Shown here: piece by piece, positions 15,594-24,172 of the stretch
Position numbering within the stretch: position 1 is the first letter of the stretch
Layout: each line of letters starts with the position of its first letter
From: an uncultured Saprospiraceae bacterium
Lineage (GTDB): Bacteria > Bacteroidota > Bacteroidia > Chitinophagales > Saprospiraceae
Reading direction: 5' to 3'
NCBI GenBank assembly: GCA_937944245.1
Contig: CALDYY010000052.1
Location: 1-49,223, forward strand
Length of the DNA: 49,223 nt
Position numbers and translations under genes: made by a program
The notes under the pieces: generated by a model
The model's input: only the letters and a program-made list of their open reading frames with translations
What the model was told of the DNA's origin: nothing
The model's database searches: none

Positions 15594-16652
15594 TTATGGT
15601 AACAATACCGTATCAATACCGTGAACTAGACCGTTATTTGCCTGGATTTCAGGGATAACAACTAAAGCCTCGCTTGAGTTAGCAATTATTTTTACGCCAG
15701 TTCCTTCTTTCACTGTTTTTATGTTAAAGCCTGCTAAGGTTGGAATAGTTGCACCGCGAACTAATTGCGCAGCAGAAAGACTTGCCCCTACTTTCACGTG
15801 GTATGCCAAAACAGTCTGAAGTGTTGCCACAGGAATATCACAAACAGAAGCAACACCAAGCGCTGCGGTCAATTTATTAAATGCTGCATTGGTTGGTGCG
15901 AAAACAGTAAATGCTCCGTTTCCTGCTAAGGCAGCAATAGCATTCAAATCCAAACCTGCACAGTTTACAGCCTGTACCAAAGTAGAGAACTCTGGATTGC
16001 TTGTAATTAATGTCTGAACTGTTGAAGGTGCAATTACTTTATCTACATAGTGGATAAAACTTCTACCTACGAAACCATTACCAAAAGTGATGTTAATATC
16101 ACCATTAATGATGGCATTGTTAGGGCTCAATACCGTAGTGAATATCGTTAATCTGCCTCTTACATCGCAATCTGCGTAAGCCAATGTTTTCATGTAACCA
16201 GCTAACCATTCGACATCTTTTCTTGCGAAAAGTATGTGGTTCGCTAATACTTGATTCAATAGTGCTGTTGGTACATCATCTAAAGATGCGAAACCATTGT
16301 CTGCCAAGAATCTTACAAAAGCATCGTTAGTTGGTGCAAATAAAGTAATGTCTAACAGTTGGTTGTCTAAAATTAGTCTTAAGCCTGGTACTCGGTCAAT
16401 AACTGCTTTTAGGATGCTCAATTCTGGTTTGAAACCAATGAATTTGTAAAGGCTAAGCTCTGTACTACGACTTTCCACCTCTCCTGCATTTGCTGCCAAG
16501 TGGTCTGCCAGTTCCCTCACAAACTCAGGTGCATCATTTGGTAAAGATAAAGTTGAAATGACATTGTCATTAACATTTAGGCTTTCGCGCTCGCAAGCGT
16601 TGAAAGAAAATACAAACACCAAACATAGTGTCGTAATTAGTAAGTTTCTCAT
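15594..16652 (-). CDS. Lipoprotein with two fasciclin (FAS1) domains
   Basis: 352 aa. The signal peptide ends FSFNAC, making C20 the likely lipid anchor. A linker with few features (20-65) is followed by two FAS1 domains, about 66-212 and 213-351. Each contains the FAPTNxAF motif (ITLFAPTNDAFVRFL and FTVFAPTNAAFNKL) and the C-terminal H-box region (NHILFARKDV; AYHVKVGASL). The second ends NGLVHGIDTVLLP, the usual FAS1 terminus. FAS1 domains act in adhesion and matrix contacts. The protein is likely on the cell surface. A promoter is seen at 16834-16862, giving a long leader. Confidence 0.92.
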   Translation of the reverse strand: MRNLLITTLCLVFVFSFNACERESLNVNDNVISTLSLPNDAPEFVRELADHLAANAGEVESRSTELSLYKFIGFKPELSILKAVIDRVPGLRLILDNQLLDITLFAPTNDAFVRFLADNGFASLDDVPTALLNQVLANHILFARKDVEWLAGYMKTLAYADCDVRGRLTIFTTVLSPNNAIINGDINITFGNGFVGRSFIHYVDKVIAPSTVQTLITSNPEFSTLVQAVNCAGLDLNAIAALAGNGAFTVFAPTNAAFNKLTAALGVASVCDIPVATLQTVLAYHVKVGASLSAAQLVRGATIPTLAGFNIKTVKEGTGVKIIANSSEALVVIPEIQANNGLVHGIDTVLLP

Positions 16653-16833
16653 AACAAAGTTGTTGAAATAGGTTTAATATAATTAGTTTATTGTATCCAA
16701 TACACTTTAGTAAAAAGCATGAACAACTTACTGTGGACAGTTTTTAGTAAATGAAAATTATTGAATGTAACTGTACATTTAATAGCGTAGTACAAATTAC
16801 GGTAGTGAAAGCAATGTAACCAAAACTCAAGTG

Positions 16834-16862
16834 CAAATATATAAATATATTTTATATTTCAA
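16834..16862 (-). promoter_or_regulatory. Promoter of the fasciclin gene
   Basis: On the minus strand, TTG (16862-16860), 18 nt, then TATATTTG (16841-16834). Both boxes fit the Bacteroidota consensus. The leader to the start codon would be about 175 nt. Confidence 0.55.
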
Positions 16863-16918
16863 TTCTTTTTTTTATTTAATACATATTTTTTTACGCTTTG
16901 GCTTTGAGTACATACACA

Positions 16919-16964
16919 CATAAAATATTGGTTTTCATTAATTAAAAATTTAAACATGCTTTTA
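16919..16964 (+). repeat. Decayed partial copy of the window-end repeat
   Basis: About 45 nt matching 97-141 of the left copy with two differences, including the shared ends TAAAATATTGGTTTTC and AAATTTAAACATGCT. Only the right arm and right outer end are present; the left arm is missing. Confidence 0.8.
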
Positions 16965-17098
16965 CTCTTCTAACATGATTTTGTTTCCTATTGCGCTTCT
17001 TATTGTTATGATCATAGACTAATAATGCTTTGAATCTAACTTGTGTATAAAGCAAAAAGTCCTTTTGGTTTTAACCATTAACAAACTAAATATAAAAT

Positions 17099-17134
17099 AT
17101 TTCCTAAAATTTCTGCTACTTTGTATTAGGAAAT
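17099..17134. promoter_or_regulatory. Inverted repeat upstream of unknown exported gene
   Basis: ATTTCCTAA (17099-17107) and TTAGGAAAT (17126-17134) are perfect complements with an 18-nt spacer containing TACTTTG. The shape fits a dimeric regulator site, but nothing identifies the regulator. Confidence 0.35.
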
Positions 17135-17166
17135 GCGTTATATATAAAATACTCATTTTTGTTTGA

Positions 17167-17174
17167 TAATTTTG
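17167..17174 (+). promoter_or_regulatory. Possible -7 box of the gene at 17241
   Basis: TAATTTTG matches TAnnTTTG, giving a leader of about 60 nt. There is no good -33 element. Confidence 0.4.
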
Positions 17175-17240
17175 TAAATTGAAATGTTGGAGAAATAGCT
17201 GGTCTATTGTGGTCGTAGAATAAATGAAAATACAATCAAT

Positions 17241-18530
17241 ATGAAAAATAAACTTGCTTTAATGTGGAGTTGGATAATTTTGTGCTTTAGCAGCATTACA
17301 GCTTTTGCGCAAGTGGAAAATATTGAAATTAGAGCGTATATTCAGAAAGAGCAAATTCCTAAATATGTTCCTTTGGACTGTCCTATTCTAAAGCAGCAAG
17401 TGCAAGATGATGTTCTGGCGCTGCGTGCTGTAAACACCATTATGTATGAACTTATCAATTTTTGGGGAGAAGACGATTTAGAAGGCGCAGAAGTATATAG
17501 TGATGGCAGCACTATGAATTGGAAAATTGCTAAAGCAGGGAATAATAGTTTTGAGGTGGTTGCCGTTACAAAATCTATTCGATTAGGGCAAAAGATGTAC
17601 AATATCATGGAAACCCAAGCAGAGCAAGAATGTTTTGAATGGAGTTTAGTCATTAGCAATGAGGAAGTGGTGGTCTTGGATGATACTCCAATGAAATCCT
17701 TTGCGGAGGAAGATATTGCCTACCAGCGTTTTGACCCCTATGCAGAGGAGTACACTGTAAAACCTGAACCGCCAGCAGTTAATAATACTCGCGACAAGGA
17801 TGATTTTTTAGCATATGAACCTATCACTCTTTCTCGGACGAACACCGTAGCTATGCGCGAACCTGAAATCAAGCGCACGGAAACAATAACCAATGATAAC
17901 ACAGGCACTTACAATAGTAATAGACGCTCAGAATTCTCGGCGATGTTACCTAATCCATCAGCACAGTTGACTTTGCCAGCGGATTTGTTCAAATCCATTC
18001 AATCCTTAGGAGAAGTAGAACGCCTAATTGTAAATGCTTTGGATAAAAAAGGATATGATAACAAAGGATACTTTGAATTTGAAAATGGCTTCATGATTGC
18101 TACCCAGCTAGAACATTTCAACAGCAACGGCACTTCAAAGGCAGCGCAATATCGCTACCCATCGGGTATTACTTTCAATCAAAGCTTATCTTTTCAAAAT
18201 TATGTGAGTAGTCTTTTTCTTTCAGAGGTAGGATTGTATAGGATGTTCGTATTTTATGTGGAAGCGGCACCAAGGCAAACCTATGGAGATATGGATTATA
18301 GCTTAAGCAGAACCCAAATGGTACAAAGCGAAAGCACTGGACTTCGCTCGGAAGCCTTAATCAACAAACCATATCGCCACAAAAGCATCTATGATTCTAA
18401 TGTCACAGTAATGGTCTATGAATTTCAAGTGAAACCCAATGAACGCCGACCTGTATTGCTCTCTGTTAGTAGCTTAACGACTCAAGATCATCTAACTAGG
18501 TCTGGACTTTGGGACGCATTTAAACCATAG
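17241..18530 (+). CDS. Exported protein of unknown function
   Basis: 429 aa with a signal peptide (MKNKLALMWSWIILCFSS, ending AFA-QV). I do not recognise a family. Residues 20-145 look like one alpha/beta unit. Residues about 150-235 are polar and low in hydrophobic content (a linker rich in Glu, Thr and Asn). Residues 240-425 form a second compact unit, beginning LPADLFKSIQSLGEVERLIVNA and containing FLSEVGLYRMFVFYV. There is no lipobox, no C-terminal sorting signal and no transmembrane helix after the signal, so a soluble periplasmic protein is most likely. It stands alone. Confidence 0.7.
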   Translation: MKNKLALMWSWIILCFSSITAFAQVENIEIRAYIQKEQIPKYVPLDCPILKQQVQDDVLALRAVNTIMYELINFWGEDDLEGAEVYSDGSTMNWKIAKAGNNSFEVVAVTKSIRLGQKMYNIMETQAEQECFEWSLVISNEEVVVLDDTPMKSFAEEDIAYQRFDPYAEEYTVKPEPPAVNNTRDKDDFLAYEPITLSRTNTVAMREPEIKRTETITNDNTGTYNSNRRSEFSAMLPNPSAQLTLPADLFKSIQSLGEVERLIVNALDKKGYDNKGYFEFENGFMIATQLEHFNSNGTSKAAQYRYPSGITFNQSLSFQNYVSSLFLSEVGLYRMFVFYVEAAPRQTYGDMDYSLSRTQMVQSESTGLRSEALINKPYRHKSIYDSNVTVMVYEFQVKPNERRPVLLSVSSLTTQDHLTRSGLWDAFKP

Positions 18531-18612
18531 TCCTATGAGTAGGGCTTCAGTTTTGGTGAACTTTTAGAACATAGTAAGTTAAAACGGAAGTTTTACATTA
18601 GTATTCTTGAGA

Positions 18613-19941
18613 CTAATCTTTTCGCACTAATTTTTTCTCCAGTTCCTCTAAACTTATGCCTTTGGTTTCAGGCATTAAAAACAGCGTGTAAAAAAGTTGT
18701 AGCACCATCATGCCTGCAAAAAAGGCAAACAACTTCCATGGATTATTTCCTAGCATTTTTATGATAGGTAAAGTCGTTGCTGTAATAAGTGCAGCAAATA
18801 CCCAATGTGTGCCTGTACCCAGTGCTTGCCCATGTGCGCGCACTTGATTGGGAAATATTTCAGAAATAAAGACCCAAATGACTGCACCTTGACCAATAGC
18901 GTGGGAGGCTATGAATCCAAATATGAAAGCAACAACGAAAGTGCCTCCAGCATTAGTATAAAATGCCCAAGCCAGAGCCGACAACGTAGCAATATAACCT
19001 AGTGAACCCCAAAGCATAAGTTGTTTCCTACCAACTCTATCAATCAAGTAAACACCGAAAAAAGTGAAAATAAGGTTAATTAAACCCACTCCTGTAGAAG
19101 AAAGTAGTGCTGTACTTGCGCCTAAACCAGCTAATTCAAACACTCTTGGCGCATAATACAACACAAAGTTGATACCGGAAACTTGATTGAAAAAGGCAAT
19201 CAAAAATGCTAGTAAAATAGAAAAATTATATTTACCTGAAAAGATGCGGTCTTGCTTCTTTACTTTGGTTTGCTTTATTTCTGCGATAAGTTGATTAACG
19301 TTGCCGTTAGGATTAAGAGTAGCAAGTATTTTTCTTGCAGTGGCTTCATCTTTTTTCTTTAACACTAACCACCTCGGACTTTCTGGCACAGTAAGCACAA
19401 GCAACGTGTAAGCAAATGCAGGAATTGCTTCCAAACCAAGCATTAAACGCCAGTTGTCAACACCAAGAAATTGACCGATAAGGTAGTTCGTTAAAAAAGC
19501 AATTAATATACCAAAAACCAAATTGAACTGGTACAAGGCAACTAATCGCCCACGGTCTTTAGCGGGTGAGATTTCTGAAATGTAAGTTGGTGCTGCCACA
19601 GAGGATGCGCCAACGCCAATACCGCCAATGAAGCGAAAAATAGAAAGCGATATTGGATTCCAAGCAATAGCAGAACCTAATGCGGACAAAAAATACAAAA
19701 CTCCAATCCAGAATAAAGTTCGCTTTCTGCCTAAACGATCCGTTGGAAATCCACCTAACAAAGACCCAAATACTGTTCCCCACAAAGCCATAGACATAAT
19801 AAACCAAGAATGAAAAGCGGGACTTGTGTTCCATAATTTCTGGATAGGCTGGTCTGCCCCTGAGATGACTGCTGTATCGAAACCAAAAAGAAAACCTGCT
19901 AAAGCTACAGTAAGAGACCAGAGGAAGAGCTTGTTTTTCAT
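18613..19941 (-). CDS. MFS sugar porter (sugar:H+ symporter family)
   Basis: 442 aa with twelve predicted membrane segments. The sugar porter signatures are all present: GFLFGFDTAVISGA in TM1, the DRLGRKR loop after TM2, the PESPRWLVLKKK motif after TM6, DRVGRKQ after TM8 and MPETKGISLEELE at the C-terminus. QVSGINFVLYYAP in TM7 is the hexose-binding segment of GLUT/XylE-type transporters. It should import a hexose or pentose, probably with protons. No sugar-catabolic gene is adjacent, so the substrate is unclear; a ROK kinase lies at 33740. Confidence 0.93.
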   Translation of the reverse strand: MKNKLFLWSLTVALAGFLFGFDTAVISGADQPIQKLWNTSPAFHSWFIMSMALWGTVFGSLLGGFPTDRLGRKRTLFWIGVLYFLSALGSAIAWNPISLSIFRFIGGIGVGASSVAAPTYISEISPAKDRGRLVALYQFNLVFGILIAFLTNYLIGQFLGVDNWRLMLGLEAIPAFAYTLLVLTVPESPRWLVLKKKDEATARKILATLNPNGNVNQLIAEIKQTKVKKQDRIFSGKYNFSILLAFLIAFFNQVSGINFVLYYAPRVFELAGLGASTALLSSTGVGLINLIFTFFGVYLIDRVGRKQLMLWGSLGYIATLSALAWAFYTNAGGTFVVAFIFGFIASHAIGQGAVIWVFISEIFPNQVRAHGQALGTGTHWVFAALITATTLPIIKMLGNNPWKLFAFFAGMMVLQLFYTLFLMPETKGISLEELEKKLVRKD

Positions 19942-20186
19942 GTTGTTTTATTTGTCTTTTAATTTAGTCTAAGAGCAAAAATTGTTATCTGGAATGCAAG
20001 ATATTTTTTTGATTGGAACTTTTGTTTAAGTAGTAAAATAAAGTTTCGCATTTAGGAAAGCAAGCTATTGCCTAGAGCTATAAATCAGCTAATCCGATTA
20101 TCTATTTTTTGTATCCATCAACTTTATCGTAATTGAAGCGTAAAGTAATCATGTTTTTTTTATTCCACTAAAATTTAAACTGCCCT

Positions 20187-20489
20187 ATGGATATTACAGT
20201 ACAGGAGCTAAAGCAAAAGTTAGACAATGGCGAAGACTTTATTTTTATTGATGTGCGAGAGCCACATGAATACTCAGAATTTAACATTGGCGCAAAACTT
20301 ATTCCGCTAGGAGAAATTCCAATGCGTATGGATGAATTTGAAGCACATAAAGAAGATGAAATTATTGTTCATTGCCGCTCAGGTGCGAGAAGTGGCGTAG
20401 CACAAGAACTTTTCCGCAGAGCAGGCTACACCAATGTCAGAAATGTGACAGGCGGTATATTGGCGTGGTATGAAGCATTTGTTAAGTAA
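20187..20489 (+). CDS. Single-domain rhodanese-like protein
   Basis: 100 aa, a complete rhodanese domain: FIFIDVREPHEYSEFNIGAKLIPLGEI and the active loop VHCRSGARSG with catalytic C63, ending in GGILAWYEAF. The cysteine can carry a persulfide, so the protein is a likely cytoplasmic sulfurtransferase or sulfur carrier. No signal peptide. It stands alone and is followed by a strong terminator. Confidence 0.92.
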   Translation: MDITVQELKQKLDNGEDFIFIDVREPHEYSEFNIGAKLIPLGEIPMRMDEFEAHKEDEIIVHCRSGARSGVAQELFRRAGYTNVRNVTGGILAWYEAFVK

Positions 20490-20502
20490 ATTGTTAATTT
20501 TC

Positions 20503-20547
20503 AAAGCCTTACAGAATGTAAAAAATCATTTGGTAAGGCTTTTTTTA
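20503..20547 (+). terminator. Intrinsic terminator of the rhodanese gene
   Basis: AAAGCCTTAC (20503-20512) and GTAAGGCTTT (20533-20542) form a 10-bp stem, followed directly by a T-run. Confidence 0.88.
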
Positions 20548-20630
20548 GCTTTTATCCTCCTCTTTGTGCATATCTACCACATTTTTAGCCGATTGATACA
20601 TGTAATATTATTTTATTTTAAATAATTTAA

Positions 20631-20638
20631 TATATTTG
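20631..20638 (+). promoter_or_regulatory. Possible -7 box of the DUF4397 gene
   Basis: TATATTTG matches TAnnTTTG about 110 nt upstream of the start at 20750. No convincing -33 box. Confidence 0.4.
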
Positions 20639-20749
20639 TAAAACAATATCTTACCTCTTGCAAATAATTAATAAAAGGACTACGCGAGCGGTAACACAAC
20701 AAGTAGTGCAAATTATCTAAACTGACTATTAACATAAGTGCCGCTAAAC

Positions 20750-22345
20750 ATGAAAAAACTACTATTAACATTTAGTCTGCTAGTTAGTGCTTGTTTCCTA
20801 TTTGCCCAGCAAATAGCACAGATGCAATTTATTAATAACGCCCCCGATAAAGCTATTGACATTTACGTCAATGACCAGTTGGTGGTAAATGACCTAATTT
20901 TTAGGCAAGCTACAACCTATTTTTTTGTGCCAGCAGGGAGAGTAACAATAAAGGTTGCTCCTAGTAATAGCAGAAGTTCTGCTAGTGCATATCAAACATT
21001 TACGCCTAATTTAGCAAACTTGCAAGGCTATATTGCTATGATTGGTGGAAAAAGTGCGGAGCAGGCAGCGTTATTTTTATACACTGGAGCAAGTCCTTTT
21101 GCAGTTACTCAATCAACAATTGGAGTAGCATTTGTTAATGGAGCGCTTGATGTACCAAGCATGGATTTTGTAACGCTAGGATTTTCGTTGTTTAATAACA
21201 TTCAATTTGGCGAGTATGGTGCTTTTGTAAGTGTGCCAGCTATTGATTTTGAAATACAACTGACCGAAGCAAATAATCCAAGTTTAGTGTATATCAGAAA
21301 TAGATTTAATTTTTCCTTTTGGAAAGGACGTTCGGCACTTATTTTTAGTTCTGGCTATGCCGACGGTCGCTATCCAGCTCTGAAAACATATGTAACTCTT
21401 TCTAATGGAGCGACATTTCCATTGGAAGAAATACAAATAGCAGACGAAACAGGATTTGCAAAAGTGCAACTGATTCATAATGCTGCTAAAGAAAACTTGG
21501 ATATTTATCTAAGTGGAATGCTATGGCAAGATAATTTAATTTTTAGACAAGCTACTGGATTTATCAACTTTCCTGCTGAGCAAGAAATGGAAATAGGAAT
21601 TGCGCCTCGAAATAGCACCTCAGCAGAGGATATTGTGCAAAAATTCAAGGTAATTATTGAAAAAAATACCAACAACGTGTTACTTTTTAATGGAGTTGCG
21701 TTAGATGGAATGATTAATGTTGCGTTGTCTATACAAGAAAATGCGAAATTAGAAGCACAGGACAACGCTTCTGTTTCACTTGCATTTGCCAACGGTAGTG
21801 CCAGTATTCCAGATTTAGATATTTGGGTAGATGGGACACGCCAATTCAGCAATCTGTTATTCGGACAAACAAGGAATTACAAAGATTTTTCTGCGCTTCG
21901 AGTATTAAACTTAGAGTTGACTAGTGGGCAAATTTGCCGTTCATATAAAGTAAACTTTAATTTTTGGAAAGGTAAATCAGCATTCTTTTTCACTTCGGAT
22001 AGCGGTACTGATTTTCAGTTGAGGGTTATTCTTTCTAATGGCGCATCATTCCCATTAATAGAAATTGCTCAAACAGAACATCAGCAAATCGCTGAGCGTA
22101 AACGAACGGACTGGCAAATTACAGCGAATGAGTTGCTGTTGTATAGAAAAGAAGATTGGGATGAGCCTTTGAAAATAAGTATTGTCAATGTAAATGGTCA
22201 AGTGTTGAAAACAATGATTTATGAGAAGCAAGCGACCATGCACACATTAAAACTTGATGATTTACCAACAGGTGTTTATTTTTTGCAAATGAGCACCAAG
22301 ACATGGCAGGAAACTAAAAAAATATTTTGGACACCTCAACAATAA
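20750..22345 (+). CDS. Secreted DUF4397 repeat protein with type IX sorting signal
   Basis: 531 aa from the ATG at 20750; the frame extends to a GTG at 20738. A signal peptide (MKKLLLTFSLLVSACFLFA-QQ) is followed by four DUF4397-like units in the order A1-B1-A2-B2. A1 and A2 share NDLIFRQAT/DNLIFRQAT and a following PA turn; B1 and B2 share FNFxFWKGxSA and LSNGA[TS]FPLxEI. The whole AB module (about 200 aa) is thus duplicated. The last 75 residues (LKISIVNVNGQVLKT ... LPTGVYFLQM) are a type A C-terminal domain for type IX secretion. It is therefore exported and attached to, or released from, the surface. Its function is unknown. Confidence 0.87.
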   Translation: MKKLLLTFSLLVSACFLFAQQIAQMQFINNAPDKAIDIYVNDQLVVNDLIFRQATTYFFVPAGRVTIKVAPSNSRSSASAYQTFTPNLANLQGYIAMIGGKSAEQAALFLYTGASPFAVTQSTIGVAFVNGALDVPSMDFVTLGFSLFNNIQFGEYGAFVSVPAIDFEIQLTEANNPSLVYIRNRFNFSFWKGRSALIFSSGYADGRYPALKTYVTLSNGATFPLEEIQIADETGFAKVQLIHNAAKENLDIYLSGMLWQDNLIFRQATGFINFPAEQEMEIGIAPRNSTSAEDIVQKFKVIIEKNTNNVLLFNGVALDGMINVALSIQENAKLEAQDNASVSLAFANGSASIPDLDIWVDGTRQFSNLLFGQTRNYKDFSALRVLNLELTSGQICRSYKVNFNFWKGKSAFFFTSDSGTDFQLRVILSNGASFPLIEIAQTEHQQIAERKRTDWQITANELLLYRKEDWDEPLKISIVNVNGQVLKTMIYEKQATMHTLKLDDLPTGVYFLQMSTKTWQETKKIFWTPQQ

Positions 22346-22392
22346 AAGAATAAGAATTTTAGACCTAGCATTTAATTTAGATAACCTTTTCG

Positions 22393-22431
22393 ATAACCGC
22401 TAATCACAACGTATTAGTGGTTATTTTTTTT
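22393..22431 (+). terminator. Intrinsic terminator of the DUF4397 gene
   Basis: ATAACCGCTAAT (22393-22404) with ATTAGTGGTTAT (22413-22424), 12 bp with one G-T pair, 8-nt loop, followed by a run of seven T. Confidence 0.88.
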
Positions 22432-22483
22432 GCCGTTCCCTCAATCAATTCGCTTCCTGAGCTAAACTATGATTGCTTCTTAT

Positions 22484-22491
22484 TAACTTTG
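22484..22491 (+). promoter_or_regulatory. Possible -7 box of the DUF2911 gene
   Basis: TAACTTTG fits TAnnTTTG. Its distance gives a leader of about 32 nt before the start at 22530. Confidence 0.45.
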
Positions 22492-22529
22492 CATTGGTTT
22501 TTAATTGAGTTTTCACAAAACTAAACAAC

Positions 22530-23393
22530 ATGCGATATTTTTTCACCTTAACTATTGTTTCATTACTTAGTGTGATGAACGCTTTTGCTCAAATTGTAAC
22601 ACCAAGTGCAAGTCCAAGTGCTACACTAACACAAACAGTAGGGCTTACTAAAATCACAGTAGAATACTCTCGCCCTAGTATCAAAGAAAGAATTGTATTT
22701 GGCACTGCTAGTGAGCAGTCTTTGGAAAAATACGACCAGCCTTGGCGTACAGGTGCAAACACAGCAACTAAATTCACATTCAGCGACGACGTAAAAATTG
22801 CAGGGAAGAATTTAGCTAAAGGTGCTTACAGCATCATTACGATACCTGGAAAAACACAGTGGAAAATTCAGTTTTTTCCATACGATTCTGGTCAATGGAC
22901 GTACTACACAGACAAAAAGCCTGTTTTAGAAGCACCTATTGCAGTACAAAAAAATGGTAGAAAAGTAGAAACTTTTACTATTGACCTTAATAACATTAGC
23001 AATGAATCTGCGACGATTGACCTCATTTGGGATGATTTTTTAATAAGCATTCCCTTGAAAGTAGAAGTGGACAGTCGAGTGATGGCTTCTATTGAAAAGG
23101 CAATGGCTGGTCCAGGTCAAAATGAGTATTATGCAGCAGCAAGTTACTACCACGAAGCAAATAAAGACTTAGCACAGGCATTAGTTTGGATTAGAAAAGC
23201 AAATGCAGATAAAGATAACCTAAAATTCTGGATGGTAAGAAAAGAGGCAGAAATCTTAGCAGCTATGGGCAACTATCGTGCAGCTATTGAAACAGCAACA
23301 CTTTCTAAAGAGTTAGCAGAAAAAGCCAGTTACGAGCCTTATATCCGCAATAACGAAGAATCCATTCGCGAGTGGAAAAAGAAATTGAACTAA
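22530..23393 (+). CDS. Exported DUF2911 protein with helical repeat tail
   Basis: 287 aa with a signal peptide (ending NAFA-QI). Residues 24-180 match DUF2911, a Bacteroidota family: SPSATLTQTVGLTKITVEYSRPS, then PWRTGANTATKFTFSDDVKIAGK, then KGAYSIITIPGK. Residues 185-287 contain tetratricopeptide-like helices (EYYAAASYYHEANKDLAQALVWIRKA; AAMGNYRAAIETATLSKELAEKA). DUF2911 has no established biochemical role; the protein is probably periplasmic. A long perfect inverted repeat ends the gene. Confidence 0.9.
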   Translation: MRYFFTLTIVSLLSVMNAFAQIVTPSASPSATLTQTVGLTKITVEYSRPSIKERIVFGTASEQSLEKYDQPWRTGANTATKFTFSDDVKIAGKNLAKGAYSIITIPGKTQWKIQFFPYDSGQWTYYTDKKPVLEAPIAVQKNGRKVETFTIDLNNISNESATIDLIWDDFLISIPLKVEVDSRVMASIEKAMAGPGQNEYYAAASYYHEANKDLAQALVWIRKANADKDNLKFWMVRKEAEILAAMGNYRAAIETATLSKELAEKASYEPYIRNNEESIREWKKKLN

Positions 23394-23406
23394 TTTGACA
23401 CTTACA

Positions 23407-23445
23407 AGCTATTAGAAATTGAGTTTTGCTCAATTTCTAATAGCT
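23407..23445. terminator. Bidirectional terminator, 17-bp perfect stem
   Basis: A 17-bp perfect stem (23407-23423 with 23429-23445) closes a TTTTG loop between the converging DUF2911 and rlmH genes. Confidence 0.85.
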
Positions 23446-23494
23446 ATGCCTTAATACCACAACGCCTAAAATCCCAATACTCAACACCGATGTT

Positions 23495-23968
23495 TCATGG
23501 ATGATGATAAGGTTCGTTTTTCAGAATCGTCATGGCGCGATAAAGCTGCTCTACGAAAATTAGTCGTACCATTTGATGTGAAAAAGTCATGGTAGAGAGC
23601 GATATTTTTGCATTCGCTCGTTGATATACCTCCTCTGAAAATCCATAAGCTCCACCAATAATGAAAACTACTTTTTTTACACTCATTTGCAAGTATCGCT
23701 CCATTTGTAGCGCAAATGCCTCAGAGGTGTATTGTTTGCCTTTGTCGTCTAGCAAAATGAGATAATCACTATCGCTGCATTTACTCAGCAGTGCTTCTCC
23801 TTCCTTTATTTTAATTTGCGCGATGCTTTCCTTTTTACCGATTTTTACATCGGGCAATATCACAAGTTCAAAATTCAAATAATGCTTCAAACGTTTCTCA
23901 TACAGTGTGATTCCTTCCGATAAATAATCAAAATTGGTCTTGCCAATCATCCATAATTCAATTTTCAT
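23495..23968 (-). CDS. rlmH: 23S rRNA (pseudouridine-1915-N3)-methyltransferase RlmH
   Basis: 157 aa from the ATG at 23968, the normal size; the frame is open to 24031 but the extra 21 residues are not part of the family. Motifs of the SPOUT fold: MKIELWMIGKT, the YEKRLKHYLNFELVILPD region, LILLDDKGKQ, VVFIIGGAYGF, and the knot tail FSHQMVRLIFVEQLYRAMTILKNEPYHH. It methylates the pseudouridine at position 1915 of helix 69 in the 70S ribosome. Confidence 0.95.
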   Translation of the reverse strand: MKIELWMIGKTNFDYLSEGITLYEKRLKHYLNFELVILPDVKIGKKESIAQIKIKEGEALLSKCSDSDYLILLDDKGKQYTSEAFALQMERYLQMSVKKVVFIIGGAYGFSEEVYQRANAKISLSTMTFSHQMVRLIFVEQLYRAMTILKNEPYHHP

Positions 23969-24094
23969 TCGATAAAACAATTCATTATTTTCACAAAATA
24001 GTAAAACTATGCGTCTATTTTGAAATATCATTGTGTATCAATAAATTGCTGTAATTGAAGAATATTCCCTGTTCAATATGCAACAAAATTGCAC

Positions 24095-24102
24095 TAAATT
24101 TG
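24095..24102 (+). promoter_or_regulatory. Possible -7 box of the TonB receptor gene
   Basis: TAAATTTG fits TAnnTTTG. The leader would be about 65 nt. The -33 region is unclear. Confidence 0.45.
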
Positions 24103-24172
24103 CAACTAAAAGTTTAATCGTTTGTTAGACAAGTCTAAAATAAAGCGTTAGTCCTGACTAAAAAATAATGTT

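Larger units (their letters stand above)
16653..17240. other. 588-bp gene-free region between divergent fasciclin and unknown exported genes
   Basis: AT-rich. It holds the fasciclin promoter (16834-16862, minus), a decayed repeat piece (16919-16964), an inverted repeat (17099-17134), and a -7 box for the gene at 17241 (17167-17174). No open frame looks real. Confidence 0.65.
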
